From Paludibacteraceae bacterium (lineage in GTDB: Bacteria; Bacteroidota; Bacteroidia; Bacteroidales; Paludibacteraceae): DNA of 45,965 nucleotides. Below are positions 33,054-40,901 of the stretch, piece by piece. Numbering within the stretch: position 1 is the stretch's first letter; every line of letters starts with the position of its first letter. A program made the translations under genes and the position numbers. The stretch covers positions 1 through 45,965 of the forward strand of contig JAGCLD010000001.1 of assembly GCA_017647145.1 (NCBI GenBank). Reading direction: 5' to 3'. The notes beneath the pieces are model-generated. The model was given only the letters and a program-made list of their open reading frames with translations, ran no database searches and had not been told where the DNA came from.

Positions 33054-34340
33054 TTAAAGATTCAATAGTTCTTCCAGCTCAATTTGTGCGTTTACCAATT
33101 CCAGCAGTGCTTGGACATAGCTGCTTTGCGCTGAGATGAGGTTGCTTCCTGAGTTGGTTACATCCAGGCTTGAAGCCAGTCCATGTTCGTATTTGTTTGA
33201 GATGTTGGTGAATACACGTTGAGATACTTCTACATTTTTCTTTTGAGTGTCAAAAGATTCGTAGGCTGAGCTCAAGTTATATTTGAGTTGGCTGTGTTGG
33301 ATGTTTAATCCGTCTTCAGTGTCGGCGAGTGTGTTGAGTTGTTTTTTGTAGGCCAGCTTGGCTTCCTTTACGCCGGTGAAATTACGTCCGGAAGAGAAGA
33401 TGGGCACGCTCAGACTGATAGACACAGCATTAGGAGGTGTCATGTTCATTGTGCGTTCATCGCTGAAGTACTTCTTTGCACTGTATTGATAAGCCGCAGT
33501 GAGGGTAGGTCCGTAAGCCCATTCTTTCATGTGTACTTGTTGTTTTGCAAGACGTACATTTTCTTTGAGTAATTGATAGTTGTAATTATTATCCATTACA
33601 AACTCTTCACTCAATAGTGTTAATGCGTTTTCAAAGTTGATTAACTCTTCAATGGTTTGTGAGAGAGTGATGCGTTGTTCGGGAGCCACTCCCAATTGCA
33701 GGCGCATAGAATTGTAGAGCATTTCCAATGAACGCTTTGTGGAACTGATGGTGGTTTCCATTGTGGCTACTTGTACGGAGAGTTGGTCGGCATCTGTTTG
33801 CTCAGCTACTCCCACGTCCACAGAGTTTTGTGTTGTGCGGTGCAGGGTGCGCAAGTTTTCCAGATTTTGTTCCAACAGGCTAACTGTTCTTTCCATTGCG
33901 AGGATAGAATAGTAGATGCTCTTGACTTGGTTTCCGATTTGTTGTTCAGTTTGTTTGAGCGAGATGTCGGCCATTTTCATAGCTATTGTGCCCAGGTATG
34001 CGCCCACTACTTGAGTTCCGCTGAGTTGTAGAGCAGCCGTGATACCGAGTGTGCCGGAAGGTGGCATGGCGATGTCCATTCCTCCCAATGACATTTTGTA
34101 GCCACACATGTTTTGATAGTCCAGCGATCCGTTCACTTGAGGCAACATTGATGCGATGGTTTGCCAGCGTGTTGCTTCAGCCTTTTGTACGTCGAGTGAG
34201 GCGTTTTTCAATGTTCTGTTATGTTCTTTTGCCACTTTTTGAGCTTCATCCAGCGAGAGTGCCATGATGGAGTCTTGGGCTAACAGGGCGGTACATCCGA
34301 GTACCACTTGTAGTAACATTAAACAAATTTTCTTTTTCAT
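33054..34340 (-). CDS. TolC-family outer-membrane efflux protein
   Basis: 428 residues. Signal peptide (MLLQVVLGCTALLAQ) cleaved near residue 21; two OEP repeats with long coiled-coil stretches (ALSLDEAQKVAKEHN; NVEVSQRVFTNISNKYEHGLASSLDVTNS) and ending LEELLNL. Outer-membrane channel of the pump. First structural gene after the TetR regulator, 99 nt away, with no clear promoter between. Confidence 0.94.
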   Translation of the reverse strand: MKKKICLMLLQVVLGCTALLAQDSIMALSLDEAQKVAKEHNRTLKNASLDVQKAEATRWQTIASMLPQVNGSLDYQNMCGYKMSLGGMDIAMPPSGTLGITAALQLSGTQVVGAYLGTIAMKMADISLKQTEQQIGNQVKSIYYSILAMERTVSLLEQNLENLRTLHRTTQNSVDVGVAEQTDADQLSVQVATMETTISSTKRSLEMLYNSMRLQLGVAPEQRITLSQTIEELINFENALTLLSEEFVMDNNYNYQLLKENVRLAKQQVHMKEWAYGPTLTAAYQYSAKKYFSDERTMNMTPPNAVSISLSVPIFSSGRNFTGVKEAKLAYKKQLNTLADTEDGLNIQHSQLKYNLSSAYESFDTQKKNVEVSQRVFTNISNKYEHGLASSLDVTNSGSNLISAQSSYVQALLELVNAQIELEELLNL

Positions 34341-34439
34341 TACTTGTATTATAAAGTTTTACATTAATTCATTTTCTGTGGTTATTTTGTCGGCATAAAT
34401 CATGCCATATACCTTATTTGAGGGTGTGATTGTGAGTTT

Positions 34440-35108
34440 TTAACATTTTCGTGCGGTGGTTTTTTGTTTTTTGTGTTTTTGCTTTTCTTCATTTATTTTG
34501 GTCATGAGGTAATCCCATCCGAGTGGGGTTGTGATGTAGCGTGTCATGAGCTCAATAATGAAGTTGGCAATTCTTTGGTTAGTGAGTTTATGTTCTTTCA
34601 AACAATTCAGATTCTCAAAAAGTTTCAATGTCTGGTTGAATCCAAAATAAACGCCCAGCATATCGATGTCTATTTCCGCTCTGTAGAGTCCTTCAGAGAT
34701 GCCTTTTTGGGTGTTGTGTATGAAGAAATCTTTTACTCTTTTTTCTTTTCTTTCTATTGATTTAGTCCATACAGTGATGTAGTATTTTTGCAGGTCGTGT
34801 AGCATTGCGGGGTGTTTGTCTTGGTTGGTGGATGCCCATAGGCGATGCATGTTCATAAATGCCAACAATTCATCAATTGCGTTTCCGTCAGTGCTTTCTA
34901 ATATGGATTTGAATTGTTCACCAATCAGTTTGTCTTTGCGTTCTAAGACGGCATCTACTAATTCTTCTTTTGTTGTGAAGCTTTCATAGAATGTTTTCTT
35001 TGAAATACCCATTTTTCGACAGATGTCGTCAATTGTGATTGACTTGAGTCCGTAGAGTGCAAACAACTCACTTGCAGTGATGATTATTTTTTCAATTAAA
35101 GCTTCCAT
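34440..35108 (-). CDS. TetR/AcrR regulator of the efflux operon
   Basis: 222 residues from ATG 35108 (MEALIEKIIITASELF). HTH SITIDDICRKMGISKKTFYESFTTKEEL (about 25-52) is canonical. Extending to 35165 would cross the -7 box, so it is rejected. The basic tail (KQKHKKQKTTARKC) is unusual. Being first in the operon, it probably represses its own transcription and that of the pump. Confidence 0.9.
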   Translation of the reverse strand: MEALIEKIIITASELFALYGLKSITIDDICRKMGISKKTFYESFTTKEELVDAVLERKDKLIGEQFKSILESTDGNAIDELLAFMNMHRLWASTNQDKHPAMLHDLQKYYITVWTKSIERKEKRVKDFFIHNTQKGISEGLYRAEIDIDMLGVYFGFNQTLKLFENLNCLKEHKLTNQRIANFIIELMTRYITTPLGWDYLMTKINEEKQKHKKQKTTARKC

Positions 35109-35138
35109 TCGGTTAGAATCTTGTTGTTTTTGGGGGTG

Positions 35139-35170
35139 CAAAGGTACGAACAATAAATGTGCCATACAAC
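35139..35170 (-). promoter_or_regulatory. Promoter of the TetR-efflux operon
   Basis: Minus strand TACCTTTG (35146-35139), with GTTG about 20 nt upstream. Leader ~25 nt. Confidence 0.6.
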
Positions 35171-35380
35171 ATGTTTTTTGTGTTTTTGGATTTTTTGTTG
35201 TTGTGGTGTATGTTTGCTTAATGTGTTAATAAACAACCTAATAGTGTGATTAAATATGAAAACTATCAGATTTTTATAGTTTTCGGGTGTTTGTGTATTG
35301 CGTTATTTTGTGTGTTCTGTATAGGAGTTTAGGTGTGTTAAAAGGTGGAATTGTATGGGTGGTTTTTTTCTGTTTGGAGG

Positions 35381-35465
35381 GTGTCTGTTTTGTATCTAAT
35401 TCCTATTTAGTGGTCCCGAAGTGGTCCCGAAGTGGTCCCGTGATGGTCCCGTGATGGTCGCGGAG
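35381..35465. repeat. 11-bp-period intergenic array 2
   Basis: A 20-nt head (35381-35400, GTGTCTGTTTTGTATCTAAT) is followed by a step TTCCTATTTAG and then five 11-bp units TGGTCCCGAAG x2, TGGTCCCGTGA x2, TGGTCGCGGAG (35411-35465). The remainder of the 35109-35635 gap is AT-rich with no coding frame. Confidence 0.9.
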
Positions 35466-35635
35466 ATGCTTGCTGTGTTGTGGGATGTGTGGAGGAGTGA
35501 GGCTGCGGGTGTAAATCTTTTGTTAATTGTTTTTTTGATTTATGCTATTTTTTTGTGTGGTAATCTTTGGGTGAAAGATGGGTTTTATTTCACAACTTTT
35601 ATTTATCTTTACAACCCTAATTTGTGACTTGTAAA

Positions 35636-36559
35636 ATGGCAACAGACATTGTGACGGCAGGAAGGTATCACATTCCTGTATTGTGTGAGCAAACAATTGA
35701 TTTACTGCAAATAAAACCGGACGGTACTTATGTGGATGTGACTTTTGGCGGAGGCGGTCATTCGCGCGCCATTATGAGTAGGTTGGAAGATGGAGGCCGC
35801 TTGCTTGGTTTTGATCAGGATATGGACGCGTATAACAATCGAATAGATGACGATCGTTTTATTTTTGTGCGTTCAAATTTCCGTTATATCTCTAATTTTT
35901 TGCGTTATCATGCTGTCGACGCGGTAGATGGGATATTGGCTGATTTGGGTGTGTCGTCGCATCATTTTGATGATCAGACGCGTGGATTTTCCTTCCGCTT
36001 TGATGGTAATCTTGACATGCGCATGAATCAGCAGGCGGGCAAGAGTGCGGCTGATGTGGTGAATGGTTATAGTGAAGAGGCGTTGGCTGATGTGTTTTAC
36101 CTTTATGGAGAGTTGAAGAGTGCTCGGAAGATTGCACGTGCGATTGTGAATAACAGGAGTAAGGGTGCCATCACGCAGGTGCAAGACCTATTGCGTGTGT
36201 TGCAGCCTTATGTGGGAAGAGATAAGGAGAAAAAAGAGCTGGCACAAATATTTCAGGCGCTGCGCATAGAGGTGAATGATGAGATGGCGGCGCTACAGAA
36301 GTTGTTGCAGTCGTCGCTTGAGGCACTAAAGCCGGGTGGCCGAATGGCGGTGCTTACATATCATTCGTTGGAAGACCGCTTGGTGAAAAACTTCTTCAGA
36401 AGTGGTAATCTGGAAGGAAAGATTGAGAAAGATTTTTATGGCAATGTTCTCTCGCCGTGGAAACTTGTGAACAACAAGGTGATAGTGGCAGATGAGCAAG
36501 AACTGACTTTGAATCCTCGCTCCAGGAGTGCAAAACTCAGGGTGGCAGAAAAAATATAG
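35636..36559 (+). CDS. rsmH: 16S rRNA (cytosine1402-N4)-methyltransferase RsmH
   Basis: 307 residues from ATG 35636. RsmH/MraW signatures: YHIPVLCEQTIDLL, AdoMet motif VDVTFGGGGHSRAIM, GILADLGVSSHHFDDQTRGFSFRFDGNLDMRM split across residues 100-132, and AVLTYHSLEDRLVKNFFR. Methylates N4 of C1402 in 16S rRNA. First gene of the dcw remnant; mraZ, usually upstream, is absent. Only a weak -7 (TATCTTTA at 35604) is seen. Next gene is 4 nt after its stop. Confidence 0.97.
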   Translation: MATDIVTAGRYHIPVLCEQTIDLLQIKPDGTYVDVTFGGGGHSRAIMSRLEDGGRLLGFDQDMDAYNNRIDDDRFIFVRSNFRYISNFLRYHAVDAVDGILADLGVSSHHFDDQTRGFSFRFDGNLDMRMNQQAGKSAADVVNGYSEEALADVFYLYGELKSARKIARAIVNNRSKGAITQVQDLLRVLQPYVGRDKEKKELAQIFQALRIEVNDEMAALQKLLQSSLEALKPGGRMAVLTYHSLEDRLVKNFFRSGNLEGKIEKDFYGNVLSPWKLVNNKVIVADEQELTLNPRSRSAKLRVAEKI

Positions 36560-36563
36560 TGTG

Positions 36564-36914
36564 ATGCAAGAAGACAGAAAGGACAATCAAGAGGAGAGTC
36601 ACTTTGAGGATTTATTGCGGAGTATTCTCAATGGAGACTCGATTAGGGATTTTTTTGTGAGAAATCTCAAGATTTTTATGATTATCTGCTTGTTGGTTTT
36701 TGCTTATATCGGGAATCGGTATGCATGTGAGGACGTGATGAATCGCGTTAATAAGACGCAAAAGCAAATCAAAGAAGTGAAGTATGAAATACTGTGTACG
36801 GCAACAGAGCTGGTGCAGCTGAGCCGGCAGTCGAACATACGCGCGAGTTTGAAAGAAAAGGATATAAATCTGGATATTAGTACTACGCCACCTATAAAAA
36901 TTGAAAGTGATTAG
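36564..36914 (+). CDS. ftsL: FtsL-type division protein
   Basis: 116 residues from ATG 36564. Short acidic cytoplasmic start, one transmembrane helix (about 37-54: FMIICLLVFAYIGNRYA), then a coiled-coil (VNKTQKQIKEVKYEILCTATELVQLSR) and a tail. No sequence motif beyond this layout and its position between rsmH and ftsI, which is how FtsL is recognised in Bacteroidota. It forms the FtsQLB bridge of the divisome. Start chosen to avoid overlap with rsmH. Confidence 0.85.
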   Translation: MQEDRKDNQEESHFEDLLRSILNGDSIRDFFVRNLKIFMIICLLVFAYIGNRYACEDVMNRVNKTQKQIKEVKYEILCTATELVQLSRQSNIRASLKEKDINLDISTTPPIKIESD

Positions 36915-36917
36915 ACT

Positions 36918-39224
36918 ATGAATCAAAAGAATAGGGTCATGTGGACTTTTGTTGGTCTGTACATGTTCATTGCTTTGCTTTTTTTACGTGCCATTGTTCA
37001 AGCAGTAGTCATACAGACTGTGGAACGTGATACGTGGTTGTCGTATGCTAAGTCACATATCCACAAGAAGGTGATTGTGTATTCAGAGAGAGGAAACATT
37101 TATTCTTCGGACGGGAAACTGATGGCGAGTAGTATGCCAGAGTATAAAATCCACATGGACACCCGCACGGGAGCACTGACGAAAAATAATAGCAAGTTGT
37201 TTTATGAGTATGTGGATTCACTCTCATATGCATTGTCTGAGTATTTTCAAGACAGGACTCCGGAAGAATATCGTCAGCGCTTGGTTAATGGACATATCAA
37301 CAAGAATCAATACCTCTTGCTTTATCCTCATCCGATATCCTTCACTCAGCAAAAGGACGTTAGGAGAATGCCGTTGTTTAACAAGAAAGGCAATCCGGGT
37401 GGTCTTGTGTGGGAGAAGCGCGATACGCGCAAGAAGCCTTATGGTACTCTTGCCGATGCAACAATAGGGTCGATTTATTCAACGCAGCAGAAGCCGGATG
37501 AGAAGGCAAGCAAGAAAGAGCAGGATGATGTTCAGCAGGGAGAAGAGGAAAAAGACGGTAAGAAGAGAAGGTGGTTTTTCGGACGGAAGCAAGCAGATGC
37601 TCAAGATGATGAGAATGATGAACCAACGGTGATAGGAAAAGAGGAAGGTCGGAAAGGTTTGGAGGCATATTATAATGATGTCTTGACGGGGAAGCCAGGA
37701 GTGGGAGTGCAGCAAAAGGTGGCGCGCAACACCTCGATAGTGCTCCACAAAGAGCCAGAGAAGGGTAATGACATCGTGACTACCATTGACACCAAACTAC
37801 AAGATATAGCAGAGGCAGCTTTGTTGGAAGAATTGTATCGTATCAATGCCAAGGAGGGATATGTCATCTTGATGGAAGTGAAGACGGGGGAGATTAAGGC
37901 CATTGTGAACAAGGAGTGGAGAGAGTCATTAGGCCGTTATGTGGAAGATAAGAATGGCGCTTTAAGCAATATGACAGAACCGGGTTCTACATTTAAGACC
38001 GCATCGTTGATGGCGGCTATTGATGATGGATATGTGGATATAACCGATTCAATAGATGTAGGTAAGGGTATTTGTTATTTTTACAATGTCCCGATGAAGG
38101 ATCATAACTATAAAAATGGTGCACCGGGTACAGGGTATGGAAAGATTACAGTGCAGAATGCTCTTGAAGCATCGTCAAATGTGGGTATTTCGCAGTTGAT
38201 AGTGAAGCATTATGGCAAGAAGCCAGAGAAGTTTGTGAATAAGTTGTATGATATGGGACTTAATGATACTGTGAAACTCGGCATTCATGGTATGGGTCGT
38301 CCTTATATTCGTTCTCCGAAGAATGAGAAACATCCTTGGTCGGGAACTACCCTTCCTTGGATGAGTATCGGATATGAAGTGTTGATTCCGCCGATTTATA
38401 CCCTGACGTTTTATAATGCGATAGCCAACAATGGAAAGATGATTAATCCGCTCTTGGTGAAGGAAATTCGCAGTGACGGGGAGGTGGTAAAGGAATTTAA
38501 GGCGAAAGTGATGCGGGATAAAATATGTTCTTCCAATACACTTCAACAGATTAAGACAGCCCTTGAGGGGGTGGTTTGGAGTGAGAATTATGCAACAGCC
38601 CGTGCAGCTCAGTCGCCCTATGTGAGAATAGCCGGTAAGACCGGGACAGCACAAATAGCCGAAGGAGGTAGAGCGTATCAAGGGCATCAGGTGTCGTTTT
38701 GTGGATATTTCCCAATAGAAGACCCGCAATATACATGCATTTGTGTTATTAGAAAGCCAGGTGTGGGTCATTATCCTTCCGGTGGTAGAATGTCAGGAAG
38801 TGTGGTGAAGAACATTGCAGAGAAAACGATGGCGATAAATGGAATTAGAAGCGTTGATGCGATTGTGTCAGATTCGACCTTTAGATTCCAATATCCAGTA
38901 TTCAAACGCGGCATGTATGCATCACTTCAGGGGGTGTGTAAGTCACTTCATATTCCTCTGAAAGACCCCTATAAAAAGGAGAGTACACCTCCGACCTGGA
39001 CGCGCGTAGTGTTGAATTGTGACACGCTTGAGACTAAACCTATTCAGGTGAACACTACGGTCACTCCATCCGTTATAGGCATGGGAGCCCGTGATGCGAT
39101 ATATGCAATAGAACAAACCGGAATGAAGGTCCATATGAGTGGATATGGACGTGTGGTTAGTCAAAGTGTGGCGGAGGGGACTCCGGTAAGTAAAGGACGA
39201 ATAGTTTATTTAGAACTTAAATAA
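36918..39224 (+). CDS. ftsI: Septal peptidoglycan transpeptidase FtsI (PBP3-like) with PASTA domain
   Basis: 768 residues. TM anchor near residues 10-30, N-terminal PBP dimer domain, transpeptidase with S357-TFK360, SSN at 419-421 and KTG at 574-576, and one PASTA domain at the C-terminus (VIGMGARDAIYAIEQTG... VYLELK). Odd: residues ~188-243 form a highly charged, low-complexity insert (KKEQDDVQQGEEEKDGKK) containing a KKRRWFFGRK patch, between TIGSIY and GLEAYYNDVLTGKPGVG where relatives have a short loop. Cross-links septal murein with FtsW. Confidence 0.96.
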   Translation: MNQKNRVMWTFVGLYMFIALLFLRAIVQAVVIQTVERDTWLSYAKSHIHKKVIVYSERGNIYSSDGKLMASSMPEYKIHMDTRTGALTKNNSKLFYEYVDSLSYALSEYFQDRTPEEYRQRLVNGHINKNQYLLLYPHPISFTQQKDVRRMPLFNKKGNPGGLVWEKRDTRKKPYGTLADATIGSIYSTQQKPDEKASKKEQDDVQQGEEEKDGKKRRWFFGRKQADAQDDENDEPTVIGKEEGRKGLEAYYNDVLTGKPGVGVQQKVARNTSIVLHKEPEKGNDIVTTIDTKLQDIAEAALLEELYRINAKEGYVILMEVKTGEIKAIVNKEWRESLGRYVEDKNGALSNMTEPGSTFKTASLMAAIDDGYVDITDSIDVGKGICYFYNVPMKDHNYKNGAPGTGYGKITVQNALEASSNVGISQLIVKHYGKKPEKFVNKLYDMGLNDTVKLGIHGMGRPYIRSPKNEKHPWSGTTLPWMSIGYEVLIPPIYTLTFYNAIANNGKMINPLLVKEIRSDGEVVKEFKAKVMRDKICSSNTLQQIKTALEGVVWSENYATARAAQSPYVRIAGKTGTAQIAEGGRAYQGHQVSFCGYFPIEDPQYTCICVIRKPGVGHYPSGGRMSGSVVKNIAEKTMAINGIRSVDAIVSDSTFRFQYPVFKRGMYASLQGVCKSLHIPLKDPYKKESTPPTWTRVVLNCDTLETKPIQVNTTVTPSVIGMGARDAIYAIEQTGMKVHMSGYGRVVSQSVAEGTPVSKGRIVYLELK

Positions 39225-39231
39225 TAAGCAC

Positions 39232-40677
39232 ATGAAGATTGAAGAACTCATCAGAAATGTAAAAATAAAAAGAGTGGTCAATGATGACCAAGTAGATATA
39301 CATGCTATTCAGTTTGACTCCCGCTTGGTGGGTAGGGGTGATGTGTTTGTGGCAACTCGAGGAACCGCAGTAGATGGTCATACCTTTATTTCCAAAGCGA
39401 TAGAACAAGGAGCAGTAGCAGTGGTCTGTGAGGTTTTGCCTGAGATGGAGGAGGGAGTTACTTATATATTAGTAGAGGACAGTCTGGATGCGTTGGGCGT
39501 GATGGCTTCCAATTACTATGATAATCCATCAAGAAAACTCACACTTGTTGGTGTGACAGGAACGAATGGTAAGACCACCATAGCAACCTTACTCTATAAA
39601 CTCACGCGTCAGTTGGGTTATAAGGCGGGATTGATCAGTACGGTGTGTAACTATGTGGAGGAACAGGTTATTGAATCCACTCATACGACTCCAGATCCAT
39701 TGTCGCTTAATGCTTTGTTGTCCCAAATGGTAGAGGCAGGATGTTCTTATGCCTTTATGGAAGTGAGTTCGCATTCCGTATGTCAAAGAAGAATCGCCGG
39801 ATTGGACTTTGATGGTGGTATTTTTACTAATCTCACACGTGACCATATAGACTATCATAAGACCTTTGATAACTATCGAGATGCCAAGAAGCGTTTCTTT
39901 GATGAGCTGAAACCCCGAGCTTTTGCGCTTACGAATGTAGATGATAAGAATGGACGAGTGATGTTGCAGAATACACGAGCAAAGCAACTCACTTATTCAT
40001 GTCGTACGTTGGCAGATTATAATGGTAAGATTCTTGAAGAAGGATTTGAGGGTATGTTGTTACTCATCAATCAACGAGAAGTTTTTGTTCCTCTCACAGG
40101 AAGATTTAATGTATATAACCTGTTAGGAATTTATGGAGCCGCAATGGCAATGGGATTTGACCGAGATGAAACATTACGCATACTGAGTGCTCTGACTCCA
40201 GTGAATGGACGTTTTGAGACTATTCGATCAGCGAAAGGATGGACGGCTATTGTTGACTATGCCCATACGCCAGATGCGCTTACCAATGTATTAAATACGA
40301 TTAATGATATCCGCAAGAAGGATACTCAGTTAATCACCGTTGTTGGATGTGGTGGTAATCGTGATAAAGGTAAGCGTCCGATGATGGCTCATGAAGCTGT
40401 TGTTGGAAGTACGCGCGTAGTGCTTACCAGTGATAATCCACGCGATGAAGAACCAGAAGATATTCTTAATGATATGCAAGCCGGTTTGACGACTGATGAA
40501 ATGAAGCGTACTCTCGTGATAATAGATAGACATGAAGCAATAAAGGTGGCATGTATGTTGGCTCAAAGTGGCGATGTGATTCTCATTGCAGGAAAAGGAC
40601 ATGAGGATTATCAAATCATTAAAGGTGTGAAATACCATTTTGATGATAAAGAAGAAGTGAGAAAATATATAGAATAG
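39232..40677 (+). CDS. murE: UDP-MurNAc-L-Ala-D-Glu:meso-DAP ligase MurE
   Basis: 481 residues. ATP loop GVTGTNGKTT (around 104-113), HTTPDPLSL and SSHSVCQRRIAGLDFDG of the central domain, DYAHTPDALTNVL and the meso-DAP-binding DNPRDEEP motif near 400, then AGKGHEDYQ. So the cell makes meso-DAP peptidoglycan. It begins 7 nt after ftsI. The next dcw genes (mraY, murD, ftsW) do not follow; instead there are hairpins and a terminator, and the next gene is on the opposite strand. Confidence 0.97.
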   Translation: MKIEELIRNVKIKRVVNDDQVDIHAIQFDSRLVGRGDVFVATRGTAVDGHTFISKAIEQGAVAVVCEVLPEMEEGVTYILVEDSLDALGVMASNYYDNPSRKLTLVGVTGTNGKTTIATLLYKLTRQLGYKAGLISTVCNYVEEQVIESTHTTPDPLSLNALLSQMVEAGCSYAFMEVSSHSVCQRRIAGLDFDGGIFTNLTRDHIDYHKTFDNYRDAKKRFFDELKPRAFALTNVDDKNGRVMLQNTRAKQLTYSCRTLADYNGKILEEGFEGMLLLINQREVFVPLTGRFNVYNLLGIYGAAMAMGFDRDETLRILSALTPVNGRFETIRSAKGWTAIVDYAHTPDALTNVLNTINDIRKKDTQLITVVGCGGNRDKGKRPMMAHEAVVGSTRVVLTSDNPRDEEPEDILNDMQAGLTTDEMKRTLVIIDRHEAIKVACMLAQSGDVILIAGKGHEDYQIIKGVKYHFDDKEEVRKYIE

Positions 40678-40690
40678 CGTTGTTGTAAAA

Positions 40691-40798
40691 TATCCTTGAA
40701 GCGGTAAAAGAAAAACCGTTTCTTTAAGGATAGCGAAACCGTTGTTACTTCATGCAGCGAACTCCCTTAGGCAGGTCAGTTTTACATAAGAGGGAGTT
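40691..40798 (+). other. Two hairpins in the murE 3' region
   Basis: Hairpin 1 is closed by TATCCTT (40691-40697) and AAGGATA (40726-40732); hairpin 2 by AACTCCCT (40760-40767) and AGGGAGTT (40791-40798). They precede the terminator and may stabilise the mRNA end or be scars of the cluster break. Confidence 0.5.
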
Positions 40799-40811
40799 TA
40801 TTAGATAAACG

Positions 40812-40846
40812 AAATCTCAACCGTAGTAATTAAGCGGTTGAGATTT
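40812..40846. terminator. Bidirectional terminator between murE and porZ
   Basis: Perfect 12-bp stem AAATCTCAACCG/CGGTTGAGATTT (40812-40823 with 40835-40846), T-rich after, A-rich before. Confidence 0.9.
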
Positions 40847-40901
40847 TGTTTATTCACTATTTAATTTTTTATAAACCTATATTAAGAATTAATGATGCGA
40901 A

